64,000 nt of DNA from Unio delphinus (GCA_029339505.1 JAQISU010000134.1:832501-896500), one strand, 5' to 3'. Shown: positions 33,724-43,484, counted from the first letter of the stretch. Numbers and translations: made by a program. The notes: generated by a model not told the origin, from the sequence alone.

Positions 33724-34673
33724 ATGGTCAATGAAGCATTAACAACCCGATTGGCTCGTGAACGACTGGATGCAATTAAGAAATTTATACCAATTCGTGA
33801 CTCTGTAAGAAATAAACTGCAACAACGACAGAGTTTACAAACTGATTTTGCTCTGGGATCTGAAGAATTGTTTAAACCAGTAACCACAGCAACGAAGGGG
33901 GTAGAGCGTGCTTTACTGGGAGATGGTCCCGAGACGGGGAAATCTGTTATTGGTGAGCTTGAAAAACTATCAGCGAAAACTGAACAAACAAAACAAATAG
34001 AATAAAAAAGAACAGTAGATGATTTACGCGTGAGATTTAACGAGGAAGGGTTAGCAGAAATTGATAAGACTGATCCAGCAGAAATTCCTGCGCTTGTTGT
34101 TACGTCTTATGAAAACAGAAAAAAATGGTTGAAACCAGAACATCATAAGTTTGTTAAGAATTTCGCTCATTGGGCTGATATATTTTATAAAATCAAAACT
34201 AAAAAAGTCAAATTAAGACAGATAGTGCATCATACATCGAATATATCGATGCGGTGAGTCTAGTGTATAATCAATACGAAGAGTTTAAACAACCAAGATT
34301 GCAAAAGCGGCGACAGCAGCCTGCAAAGAAAATATCTTTCTCTCCTAAAAAACAACAACTACCACCTGATGATGATGATGATGATGATGATTATTTACAA
34401 GAAACGGGTTTAGAAAAACTAGATGAAGCAGCTGGTTATAGCGAAAGTGGACTGCAAAATCCAAGGATTGGAAACACTTGTCCTGATAGTGTTATCTATG
34501 ATATATCACGATTAGATGTTCTTGTAGGAGGATTCCGAGCTGGAAATAACTCTCCAGAAATAATTAATGAAGCAGCTGATATCTGTAGACGGTTATTTGC
34601 CGGCGGTATCATGGATATCAAAACATATCGAGATTTCATTGACGAGTTAGCAAATGGGTATCATAGTGATTAA
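33724..34673 (+). CDS. about 316-aa charged late protein of unknown function (stop and frameshift)
   Basis: ATG at 33724 follows the ACAATTGAAAA motif. The N-terminal part (MVNEALTTRLARERLDAIKK) is helical and charged. An in-frame TAA lies at 34003-34005, after which the same frame continues to a TGA at 34255-34257. A -1 change at the A6 run 34201-34206 leads into a frame that stays open to 34673 and contains an Asp tract (GAT repeats, about 34368-34390) and SGLQNPRIGNTCPDSVIYD. Its place directly upstream of capsid genes suggests a structural or scaffold role. No family recognised. The intended reading as one protein is inferred from continuity. Confidence 0.6.
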
Positions 34674-34676
34674 ATA

Positions 34677-34687
34677 ACAATTGAAAA
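34677..34687 (+). promoter_or_regulatory. repeated upstream motif ACAATTGAAAA
   Basis: Second copy, immediately after the preceding stop codon and 30 bp before the ATG at 34707. Confidence 0.5.
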
Positions 34688-34706
34688 CACTATTGTTTTT
34701 ATAATA

Positions 34707-35138
34707 ATGATCATCCATTACAATCATGATAAAGCAACCCTCGTCTATGTAGTTAATTCACGGTTTCCAGTTTATAAAGCATACTATGGAGATGGCCTCG
34801 GCAATACCATTTTAGGATTCTTTTCAAGAATGGCCCCAAAAGTGATGCCGTTAGCTAAACAATTATCAATGAAAGCCATTGATGTTATTCGTGATAAGGG
34901 TATTAGTACTGTTGGAGATCTTGCCGGGAAAGCGTTTTCAACTGCGAAGGATAAAATAACATCATTAGTGAGGCGAAAAAAGAAACCGTTACCGTCTACA
35001 GAAGAAATGCCTGCAAGTGTTAGTAAAATTATAAATAACGCAGTAGATGAAAAACTAGCGTCGATGGTAAATCAAGGGGACCAAAGCAATATTGCAAACA
35101 TGATAGCAGGAAGTGGCTTTAAAAAACTACGACGATGA
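34707..35138 (+). CDS. 143-aa basic virion-type protein (adenovirus pVI-like candidate)
   Basis: Intact ORF. After a short N-terminal segment comes YYGDGLGNTILGFFSRMAPK, an amphipathic region starting at a Gly-x-Gly site of the kind cut by adenain-type proteases, then a helical stretch (KQLSMKAIDVIRDKG), RRKKK, and a basic end (IAGSGFKKLRR). Adenovirus pVI and related Maverick minor capsid proteins have this layout: cleavable N-terminus, amphipathic membrane-lytic helix, basic tail (family knowledge). It sits next to the major capsid gene. The assignment is by layout, not by a diagnostic motif. Confidence 0.6.
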   Translation: MIIHYNHDKATLVYVVNSRFPVYKAYYGDGLGNTILGFFSRMAPKVMPLAKQLSMKAIDVIRDKGISTVGDLAGKAFSTAKDKITSLVRRKKKPLPSTEEMPASVSKIINNAVDEKLASMVNQGDQSNIANMIAGSGFKKLRR

Positions 35139-35192
35139 AAATGGAAAAATCGTTTACGATTTCACTATTTAGACTCTGATAAATAGAATAAA

Positions 35193-36602
35193 ATGTTCAA
35201 AAGGTCACCTGATCCAGCATTTGATATAGACGCCCCAGTCCCCAAGAATGATTCTGTACGCGATTATCAATATTACGCCTATCATGCCATAGACTCAAAT
35301 AGTCGAGCAAGAATTGATCTTCAAGTCCATGATACCAGTAAATACTTTTTACCCTGTGAAGCATTTATTGAAGTAGAAGGAGAAATTGTAACAGCTGCTG
35401 ATACTACTGCTGTACCAGCACCGTATCCAGCTGGTACTCAAGTCGGTTTTGTCAATAATGGTATTATGGCGCTATTTGAGAGTGCTAGATATCTCATTGA
35501 TGGAAAAGAAATTGAGTCCATAGATCGTGATGTTGATGTGGCTACAACAATAATCGGGTTAGCGAGATATTCCGATGATTATACAAGATCAGCAGGACCT
35601 TCTATGATGTTTGCAAAAGATGCTAAGAATACCGCTGGTGGAAATCAATTTGTTGTAAGACGACCAAAAAAACGTGATAATAGTGATTCTGATGTCGAGA
35701 ATATGATTATACACAACGACGTTAATTTCAATCTAGGAGCCGCAACACGAAACTCAATGTTGCAAGGAGAGCGTAAATCATTTTCATGCGCGATTCCACT
35801 GCATCACATATTTGGATTCTGTAGAAACGTCAGAAAAGTTATCTACGGGGCGAAGCATACAGTATCGCTTGTACGAAAATGTGATGATAATGATGCAATT
35901 TGGAGGATTCCAGCAAATGCTGCAGCCGCTAATGCTGATGCCGGTAGAGTCGATTTAACAAAAATATAATTGTGGATGCCAGTGTTGACTCCAGCAATCA
36001 CCGCAGAAGGACGATTACTATCATTTATGGATCAAGGAGGAAAGTCGATGTTGAGTTGGCTAACCGTGAGTACAGATGTGAAGCAATCAAATATCAACGG
36101 GTTATTCACTTGGAACCTAGCATCAAATCAAGGCGTTTCTGCGCCACGTCATATATTCGTAGCGTTACAGGATACCACACGAGTTGGCAATCAACTCTCC
36201 AGTCATATGATATTTGATCAATTAGGTGTGAAAGACGTCTCACTGAGAATAAACGGCCAGCAGGAACCATCCGAGGATATACAACTTAATTACACAGAAA
36301 ATCATATTGCACGAGTTTATCATCGTCTGTTGTCATTTATGGCACGCGACCAAAATGTCGATACTGGTTTGCAAATATCACAATATGATTTTAAAAATTT
36401 GTATCCGATCTATTACTTCTCACTGGAACATCTCGATTTGACAAGACAGTCAGTTGTTGATATACACTTTAGAGCTAATGTGACTCGTGGTGCTATTGCT
36501 GATTATAGAGCGGTTGCTGTCATTCTCAGTGATAAATCAATGCTACTCGAAGGTGTTGGTGGAAGAATGAGAGTGGTAGATGCCCCAGTAGAAAATCTTT
36601 GA
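35193..36602 (+). CDS. major capsid protein, double jelly-roll type (in-frame stop)
   Basis: 469 codons from the ATG at 35193. The first 258 codons end at TAA 35967-35969, and the same frame continues without change to 36602. Segments typical of Maverick capsid proteins include YYAYHAIDSNSRARIDLQVH, NNGIMALFESARYLIDGKEI, HHIFGFCRNVRKVIYGAKH and RHIFVALQDTTRVGNQLSSH. The length fits a double jelly-roll hexon-like protein. The stop falls between the two jelly-roll halves, just before the conserved W-x-P-x-L-x-P. Position in the gene order (pVI-like, MCP, protease) is standard. Confidence 0.88.
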
Positions 36603-36651
36603 ACGATTTTTCTCGATTTTTCATTGAATTAGAATCAATCAATTATATATA

Positions 36652-37191
36652 ATGTCATATAGTGTTATTAGTGTTACGTTAACTCCTGGTCAAATCAAAA
36701 AATTGCAATCAGAATCGGCTAAAAAATGTGGAACCACAATCACGTTGAAACCTAATCAAATGACTGGTGGTGCAAATAAATTATCGCTGACAACTCGTCA
36801 GGTGAAACATTTCAATGATGCTTTCAAGGATAAAAAAGGTGTTCAGATTACTCTTTCTGCGGCTGCTATCAAAAATATGATTAAAACAGGCGGTATATTT
36901 CCATTGTTAGCTGCAATACCAGCATTGATTGCAGCAGCAGCCCCAGCGGTGGCTAAAGCAGCGGCGTTAGGAGCCGTTGGTACTGCAGCAGGAATGGCGT
37001 TGAAAAAGGCAGCTGGACAAGGATATAAAAAAATGAGACGATCCGTTCACGGATTGGGTCTAAGACTACCAGGAACCCCGTATTCATTGTACAGCGGAAA
37101 AGGTCTAAGACTACCAGTAACCCCGTATTCATGGTACAGCGGGAGATCCGTTCACGGATCAGGCCTGAGACTACCAGGAACGGTTTATTAA
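36652..37191 (+). CDS. 179-aa hydrophobic/basic virion-type protein with C-terminal repeats
   Basis: Intact ORF. An N-terminal beta/helical part (MSYSVISVTLTPGQIKKLQ), an MTGG-A site matching the adenain consensus (M/I/L)xGG-x, a strongly hydrophobic Ala-rich segment beginning GGIFPLLAAIPALIAAAAP (about residues 83-120), KKAAGQGYKKMRRS, and three imperfect repeats of GLRLPGTPYS or a variant at the C-terminus. Probably a membrane-active or core virion protein matured by the downstream protease. The terminal repeats look recently duplicated at the DNA level. Confidence 0.65.
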   Translation: MSYSVISVTLTPGQIKKLQSESAKKCGTTITLKPNQMTGGANKLSLTTRQVKHFNDAFKDKKGVQITLSAAAIKNMIKTGGIFPLLAAIPALIAAAAPAVAKAAALGAVGTAAGMALKKAAGQGYKKMRRSVHGLGLRLPGTPYSLYSGKGLRLPVTPYSWYSGRSVHGSGLRLPGTVY

Positions 37192-37202
37192 TTGAGGAGT
37201 CT

Positions 37203-37649
37203 ATGGTTCCAATGTCCAATTTTGATTTAATGGATGCTGCTAAAAAACTAGTGATTAAAAATTTCAGAGGTGTTTTTATGAAAGATCAATTACCACATCA
37301 ACCAAACAAAACTGAAACAGGTATTATTAATCTCGATAACAGCACCGGACCTGGAACTCACTGGGTTGCATACGCTATTGATCCACGTGGGATTGTCTAT
37401 TTTGATTCATATGGATTAGCCCCACCAAAAGAGTTTATGCGTTACATAAAACAATTTCCAATGAAGACTTGGTATTCTACGCTACCAACACAACAAATCA
37501 ATGACCCACCAATATGCGGCAGTGAAGTATTAAATGTCCTTGACGCTATTTCTAACTCCTTGGGTAACCCAAGGGGAAAACCACCTCATATTGTCGTAAA
37601 TGACTACACCAGCAATCGCTTTTTAGAGAGAGAAAGAGTTTTACAATAA
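37203..37649 (+). CDS. adenain-like cysteine maturation protease
   Basis: 148 aa from ATG 37203, 11 bp after the previous stop; the frame is open upstream but overlaps the preceding gene, so this Met is preferred. The C5/Ulp1-type catalytic set is visible: H53 in GPGTHWVAYAID, D68 in VYFDSYG, Q97 or Q98 in LPTQQIND and C105 in PPICGSEVLN. MSNFDLMDAAKK and NFRGVF at the N-terminus are typical of Maverick proteases. It cleaves virion precursors at GG/GxG sites. Intact. Confidence 0.92.
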   Translation: MVPMSNFDLMDAAKKLVIKNFRGVFMKDQLPHQPNKTETGIINLDNSTGPGTHWVAYAIDPRGIVYFDSYGLAPPKEFMRYIKQFPMKTWYSTLPTQQINDPPICGSEVLNVLDAISNSLGNPRGKPPHIVVNDYTSNRFLERERVLQ

Positions 37650-37650
37650 C

Positions 37651-38612
37651 ATGATTGATATTTGGGGAAGACCTCTGAAACCCAAACCCGATGACACTGC
37701 AACTCCTGATTCTATCAAGGATATAAAAAAAAAATTAAAGATGAAATCGCTGAGACGTTGAATTTAGTAAATGTTGACCCGAACGAAATAGTTGTATTTC
37801 AAGACAAACAGGGTAAATTGAAATCTAGTAATATTTCTCTGGATGATATTTTAGTTAAACAACAAAACGCAATCGAGAACACCGTTGCGTTATTTTCCGA
37901 TCAGGGTAAATTGAAAACCAGTAATATTTCTCTGGATGATATTTTGATACGGCAGCGCGACGCCGCTGAAAACTCTATTGCGCTGTATTCCAACGACGGA
38001 CGACTTAAACCAGGCGTACTTGTGTCTACGATCACAGACGCGCTTACCACCCACAACAAGATGATTATCACCAACAACCGCATGATTGCCTACAACGACA
38101 ACAGGATTACCACCCACAGCCGTGAGCTGGATGATCATATACGAGGTTATAATGCTTTTCGTAGAAATATCATTGATAAATTTATTGGAACCCCGTTGTA
38201 TAAAATTGAACTAAAACTCCCTGATATTAAAAAATCCATCGATGAGACGAAAAACTTCATCGAAGCCGTCAAAGGTGATTTTTCGAGGATGATAACAGTC
38301 ATTGAAAAAACAAAAATTCCTCATGAGAAAACTAACAACATAGTATATACAATCCAACACGGATCATTTGAGTGGTCACCTACAAACAACAAATTAGATA
38401 TCACTGCAACCGTCAAGGGTATTTATCGATTAACACTGGTGACAACGGCTCAATTTAACATATCATCGTCGAGTTCATCCGGGGTCAATAATACGATTTC
38501 AACGATCATCGACAAGGATACAACTGAAAAGTTCACTATAACAGCTACTGATAAAAATTTGATTAGGGTTTCAGCAACCTGGTATGTGGAATTCGTAGCG
38601 AATTTAAGTTGA
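37651..38612 (+). CDS. fibre-like protein with 31-residue repeats (frame change at A10)
   Basis: Starts MIDIWGRPLKPKPDD at 37651; the first frame stops at 37759-37761. The A10 run 37725-37734 gives an in-frame A AAA AAA, and a -1 change leads to a frame open to 38612. That part has about three imperfect 31-residue repeats (GKLKSSNISLDDILVKQ, GKLKTSNISLDDILIRQ, then a diverged one), a long helical shaft-like segment, and a beta-rich C-terminal domain (GSFEWSPTNNKLDITATV). Short N-terminal anchor, repeated shaft and C-terminal beta head is the plan of an attachment fibre. Function is inferred from layout and position. A possible host-attachment determinant. Confidence 0.6.
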
Positions 38613-38645
38613 AAATTGAAAGGATTTCACAATTGAAAGGATTTC

Positions 38646-38656
38646 ACAATTGAAAA
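38646..38656 (+). promoter_or_regulatory. repeated upstream motif ACAATTGAAAA
   Basis: Third copy, 34 bp before ATG 38680. It is preceded by a near copy, giving a tandem GGATTTCACAATTGAAA at about 38622-38655. Confidence 0.5.
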
Positions 38657-38679
38657 CGCTAGCGTTGTTAAAATAAAAA

Positions 38680-39328
38680 ATGATTTCATCATCGCAATAT
38701 CGCTATGATCAGGTCAGAGAATATCAAACTAGACGCAAAACCCTGTCTGAGGAGTATGCAATGAAAATTAAAAAAATATCGCAGGAGAATTACCGCAATT
38801 GATGTTACTGTGTATTCAGTGAGTGGTGTAATCACCGGAGCCGGTATTATACTGTCTTCAGTGACAATGATGGCTCCGATAGCTGTTCCAATTTGCATTT
38901 CTGCGGCAACAACAATCGCTGGAATTATTTCAATAATCACAAAAAAAATATCCTCATGCAGCCAACGGAAACTACAAGACTACATAATTCAATTTCATGT
39001 TGTGTCCACTGCATACTCGCAATTATCCTCATTGATATCGTCATCGCTCGATGATACAATTATATCAGAGAGTGAGTTTTCAGCGATGGTAGATATATAT
39101 GATTCTGCGATGTCAAAATTAGAAATACAAAAACATGAGTATAATAACAATGACAACACAGATGGAATTACTTCAACAAATAGTGGAGAACACAAACCCA
39201 GTACAAACAAGCATGATCTCAATAACCTCAACGAATCCAGAATTCAGTGTGAATTTCCCCTCTCTGGTCCCAGTGAAGGAGATAGCGCTAGCAAAATTAC
39301 GAGTATACCACAGTTGGCCAAATATTAG
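38680..39328 (+). CDS. membrane protein with two hydrophobic segments (frameshifted)
   Basis: ATG 38680 opens a basic N-terminal segment (MISSSQYRYDQVREYQTRRK) that stops at 38800-38802. A +1 change at the A7 run 38770-38776 enters a frame with two hydrophobic stretches (VSGVITGAGIILSSVTMM and PIAVPICISAATTIAGIISI), then a helical polar region. That frame runs to 39328 but overlaps the next gene from 39135. The last 60 or so residues are Asn/Ser/Thr-rich and may be read-on after a lost stop. Unknown Maverick virion or membrane protein. Confidence 0.5.
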
Positions 39329-40503
39329 GTCAAAATCATTTGGTGGTCAACAACCGAATAATTCCCTGGTATTTGCAAATAACAATAAACCCGACGGTAC
39401 CCCAGACTGGAATGTTGTTTCCATACCAACCGGATCATATCAAATTGAACAAATCAATGATGAATTCGCGCGTAGAATAAAATCGATTACTGGAGTAGAG
39501 TCAAAAATAGCTATAACAGTTCATGTGCCGACACTATCATCTGCCATTGAAATAAGCACAGAAGGATACGTCGTAGATATATATCAGAGCTCAATAAGAA
39601 CAGTGTTAGGTTGGCCTGAAATCCCACCCGGGGGGGGAAACCGTTAAATTACCAGAACCAAAAAAAACTGATTATATCACAGACAGGATAAAATCTGATA
39701 ATCCAGTAAAGAGTTATAGCGGTTATGATAAATTGAATTTTTTTCTTGAAACGATAGATACCGTCACTAATAAAAGATACCACACACTTCTACAGAGTAA
39801 AACCACTGAAAATTTCACAGCGATGGAATATGATTTTTTACTGTTGTTAATATCCATTAAATCCGGCTCTCTCACCCGAGACGAAATTATCAGCGTTGTA
39901 GAAATATGTAACAAAATCATCAATGACATGGAAACATTTCATTCACAAATTATTCAAGAGATATTAGGTGACGATAATCCTAAAACGAGAACAGAGTTTG
40001 CGATGAAAGGTAATATACGCGTAGAAGATATTCGTGAGTTTAAACTACCAGGATATAATATCTCAGAATTACAAAAATCTCTCAGTGATGCCATCGATGA
40101 AGAATTCAAAATAATTCATGATGCGTGGAAAAAAACAACATCACCGGAAATAAAAACCCTCAAACACAATAATGACCCAGATGGTGGTGGCAGGCATATT
40201 GCTCCGTTCAACGTGAATATTTCAACGGTGATTGCGCTCAATTTAGTATGTGATGTGATCGAAGGAAGCTATCAAATAAATTTAGAACGATCAAATCAAG
40301 CTCAGCAGGGATATATTTTGTATTCATTTGCACCAACAGCTCCTCCAGGATTTTTAATAATTGAGTCCCCGGTGAATCCAGTCTATATGCGATGTCATAA
40401 TAATTCATTAACCAGAATTAATTTCAAACTCACTGACCAGTCTAATAATCTGATTGATTTACAAGAGGAGGTTTTACAAATTAGTCTATTTGTGAAATCC
40501 TGA
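39135..40503 (+). CDS. penton/minor-capsid-like protein with an inserted helical domain (frameshifted)
   Basis: ATG 39135 overlaps the upstream gene. The N-terminal half has ALAKLRVYHSWPNI, SIPTGSYQIEQINDEFARRI and SIRTVLGWPEIPPG. A +1 change at the G8 run 39630-39637 continues in a frame open to 40503, whose last 100 residues hold FNVNISTVIALNLVCDVIEG, FAPTAPPGFLIIESPVNPVY and LTDQSNNLIDLQEE. I recall these halves lying close together in many invertebrate Maverick proteins. Here they are separated by about 180 mostly helical residues (FLETIDTVTNKRYHTLL to DAIDEEFKIIHDAWKK). The beta-rich halves suggest a penton or spike-like minor capsid protein; this is inference. Last gene before the right TIR. 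Confidence 0.6.
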
Positions 40504-40552
40504 AAGGATTTTCGTCGTAGTAAGGACTAGATCAAATATTCGGTTAACCCAT

Positions 40553-40731
40553 AGCAGCAGAGAGGGTGAGTGACAACGACGTCGCGACATCAACGAAAAC
40601 GCGAATGCGAATCCCATGTTCACTGTCATTTTTTTTTTCTAGTTATTTCGCGAGAAGGGTCTAGTGTTATTTGGAGGGTATAATCAAAAATAAAAACAAA
40701 AAATGTTGTAGGATTCACCCTCTCTGCTGCT
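40553..40731 (-). repeat. right terminal inverted repeat (179 bp)
   Basis: Reverse complement of 24966-25144 with three differences. It also carries AGCAGCAGAGAGGGTGA at its inner edge and the complement at its outer edge. Confidence 0.97.
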
Positions 40732-40736
40732 ACTTG
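40731..40736. repeat. right target-site duplication of the Maverick
   Basis: TACTTG, matching 24960-24965; the first T may belong to the TIR. Confidence 0.8.
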
Positions 40737-40759
40737 TATACTTTAAAAAACTTATTTTA

Positions 40760-41135
40760 CTATACATACTGACATGGTATACATATTCATTTTACTGTAC
40801 ATATTGGTACACTGTAGTCTGTACATACTGTTTAAACTGTACATACTGGTATATCATACCATACATGTTGGTTGTACTTTACATACTGAATTTTACTGTA
40901 CATATACTGTTTTTTTTCTGTACATACTAGTATAATGTATATATTGGTTTCACTGTACATACTGTACACAATGCATTTTGCTGGACATACAATATTCTGT
41001 ACATATTGGTATACTATATATCATGTTTGTACTATGCATACTGGTTTTACTGTATATACTTGTAAACTTTTCATAATGGCTTGCTGTACATACTGGTACA
41101 CTCTACATACTTGTTTTAATGTATATACTCGTTTT
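40760..41135. repeat. degenerate TGTACATACTG tandem repeat
   Basis: Irregular units of about 25-35 bp around TTTACTGTACATACTGGTA with many variants. Intronic. Confidence 0.7.
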
Positions 41136-41164
41136 ACTCTACACAAGAGGATATGTTCTCTTAC

Positions 41165-41357
41165 CAGTATTCATGGAAATCAAATGTCACAAAGGTGACA
41201 TCTGGTGAGTTGTACTCCAACACGTGGTTTAGGAAGGCATCTCCTATCACTTTTTCCTTGCCCGCAAGTTCAGCCAGCGTTATAATAGTAACAGATCTAT
41301 ACAGACGGAGCTGTTCGTCCATATGATGACAGAATGCCTCATGAGTCCCTCTTTCAT
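41165..41357 (-). CDS. INPP5F: INPP5F/Sac2-like phosphatase, internal exon (1st visible)
   Basis: A 193-bp exon with a TCTTTTCAG acceptor (41359-41358) and a CTG|GTAAGAG donor (41164-41163). After two bases of a split codon it encodes 63 residues, including ERGTHEAFCHHMDEQLRLYR, GKEKVIGDAFLNHVLEYN and VTFVTFDFHEY, then TG of the Cys codon completed by the next exon. FDFHE(Y/H)CRGMKFEN across the junction is a SAC-domain landmark. Earlier exons were not found in 41358-64000 and should lie to the right. Confidence 0.93.
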
Positions 41358-41510
41358 CTGAAAAGATTGAAAAATCGTGGCATTAGAAACCACTTCACTT
41401 TTATAAAGCACATAATGTCACTGATAAATAAATGATTGAACATTTTTGGTTACTGGTAATCACCTGACTTTCATGAAACAATGAAAATATCTAAACTGAT
41501 GAATAAAACA

Positions 41511-42012
41511 CATACTGTACCAAAATAATTCCTTTTAGAAATATGTTAGTTTCTATTTTATATTAATAGAAGACATACTGTACCAAAATAATTCCTTATA
41601 GAAAGAGGTTAGTTTCTATTTTATGTTAATAAAAGACATACTGTACCAAAATAATTCCTTATAGAAATAGGTTAGTTTCTATTTTATATTAATAGAAGAC
41701 ATACTGTACCAAAATAATTCCTTATAGAAATATGTTAGTTTCTATTTTATGTTAATAAAAGACACACTGTACCAAAATAATTCCTTATAGAAAGAGGTTA
41801 GTTTCTATTTTATGTTAATAGAAGACATACTGTACCAAAATAATTCCTTATAGAAATAGGTTAGTTTCTATTTTATATTAATAGAAGACATACTGTACCA
41901 AAATAATTCCTTATAGAAATAGGTTAGTTTCTATTTTATGTTAATAAAAGACACACTGTACCAAAATAATTCCTTATAGAAAAAGGTTAGTTTCTATTTT
42001 ATGTTATTAAAG
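41511..42012. repeat. 63-bp minisatellite, eight copies
   Basis: CATACTGTACCAAAATAATT recurs at 41511, 41574, 41637, 41700, 41763, 41826, 41889 and 41952, alternating two subtypes (AGAAATAGG/AGAAAGAGG and TTATATTAA/TTATGTTAA). Confidence 0.96.
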
Positions 42013-42144
42013 AATCTACACAGGGTATTCAGCTACAGTTCCATCTTCCTTTTTTTTAAAATGATTTTGATTGGTCAAAAGGCAAGTAAAACTTCATAAA
42101 TGCTGTGAGGTGGGCCCAGGCCAGTCAATTAAGCTATCACTTGG

Positions 42145-42147
<3 letters not shown>

Positions 42148-42202
<55 letters not shown>
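42148..42202. repeat. (GT)n microsatellite
   Basis: Uninterrupted GT tract. Confidence 0.98.
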
Positions 42203-42204
<2 letters not shown>

Positions 42205-42633
42205 GAAATGGCGCAATGTGTAAACATCAATAATAAAGATGTGAAAACATTTTTTTTATTTTGAAAAATGTATAAATAGTGTATATATTTTATTAGGTTC
42301 GGTTGATTACCTCAAACACCTATTTTTTATTCATTAAAAAAAATCGCGCATATATACGATTTTCTGTCATATTCTTGTCAGGATCGCCTTCATAAAAGTC
42401 ACACGAAAAATGCTGTGCGTACACTTTGTTTATTAATAACAGCTAAATGTTGATCCAACTCTGAACAGAGAAGAATTTTAAAAAAATAAAATAATAATTT
42501 AAAATGTCAGCGCTATAGCTGGTTTGTTTTGCATGTCTTGGGGGCAAAACGTGTAATTTATGTTACTCATAATTCAACAAAAATGTCCCTTATGAAGATG
42601 AATAATCCTAAAATTTGATATATTTCAATAAAT

Positions 42634-42638
<5 letters not shown>

Positions 42639-42702
<64 letters not shown>
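42639..42702. repeat. (GA)n microsatellite
   Basis: Uninterrupted GA tract. Confidence 0.98.
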
Positions 42703-42704
<2 letters not shown>

Positions 42705-42794
42705 AAATAGCTATAAACTATAAGCTAATGTTCAACATATATGACATGGCTTTATTATCTCGCAATACAGGATATCATTTATTGTCAGGATGAT

Positions 42795-42935
42795 GAGTGT
42801 TGTTGTTGTTGTTGTGGTAGGATTTAATGCCATTTTTAGCACAAACATGGCGGCCAGTATTAATGGTGGAGGAAGAACCCGGGAAAACCCCTGAAAAAAC
42901 CACCAACCCACTAGAAGCTTTCTTACATGCCCACA
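42795..42935 (-). mobile_element. SINE family B, inverted 3-prime half
   Basis: On the minus strand: GGTTTTTTCAGGGGTTTTCC, CTTCCTCCACCATTAATACT, GGCCGCCATG and GTGCTAAAAATGGCATTAAA then a CAA-rich tail. It matches the conserved 3-prime part of the copy at 50395. Confidence 0.75.
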
Positions 42936-43420
42936 ATTTTATAAGGTTCGGTTGATTACCTTATATACCTATGTACCTCATCTTCACAGGCCAACGTTCC
43001 GATTGTTTTTTTAATAACCCTGACTACATGTAGATAACCCTGACTACATGTAGATAAGGTTAATATTCTGAAACTTGGCTAGCAATGATGTCTTGTATTC
43101 ATAATTAAGGCGACATAGCATTGAACTTCAAGATCACACCGGTAACATTTATTTTCATGTATGCATGTAAACATGTGACTAAACTTCGAATAGACAGACG
43201 TGCGCCACTTTTATATTAATGTTACAATGAACAAATAAACAGGAAAATCAGCAAAATTTCTGGTATGAAAAATGTCATTTGTTTTATATGTGTATCAATT
43301 TGGAGTTCATAAGAAGGATTTATATACATTCACTCGTGAGTACATCCGGCCGAGCGCGCACACACACACGAACATGCACACACGAACACACACACACAAA
43401 TAGCGCATGGACATGAAGAC

Positions 43421-43423
<3 letters not shown>

Positions 43424-43484
<61 letters not shown>

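Larger units (their letters stand above)
24966..40731. mobile_element. Maverick/Polinton (adintovirus-like) element, 15.77 kb
   Basis: Defined by 179-bp TIRs and a flanking direct repeat. It encodes the hallmark set: DDE integrase, DNA polymerase B, FtsK/HerA ATPase, adenain-like protease and jelly-roll type capsid protein. It also carries a PLA2 domain, a fibre-like protein and a penton-like protein. Three TIR differences in 179 bp indicate a recent insertion. Several genes contain frame changes or stops, so this copy is probably not autonomous as written. Its orientation is mixed: minus-strand ATPase and polymerase, plus-strand integrase and late block. Confidence 0.97.
24232..41164. other. 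16.9-kb intron of the INPP5F-like gene, 93 percent Maverick element
   Basis: Bounded by the donor at 41164-41163 and the acceptor at 24233-24232 (minus strand). Without the Maverick it would be about 1.16 kb. It also holds a hAT-type MITE (24431-24615) and a degenerate repeat (40760-41135). Confidence 0.9.

Noticed and set aside
37890..38138. Minus-strand frames under the fibre-like gene
   Set aside because: Shadows of the plus-strand repeats.
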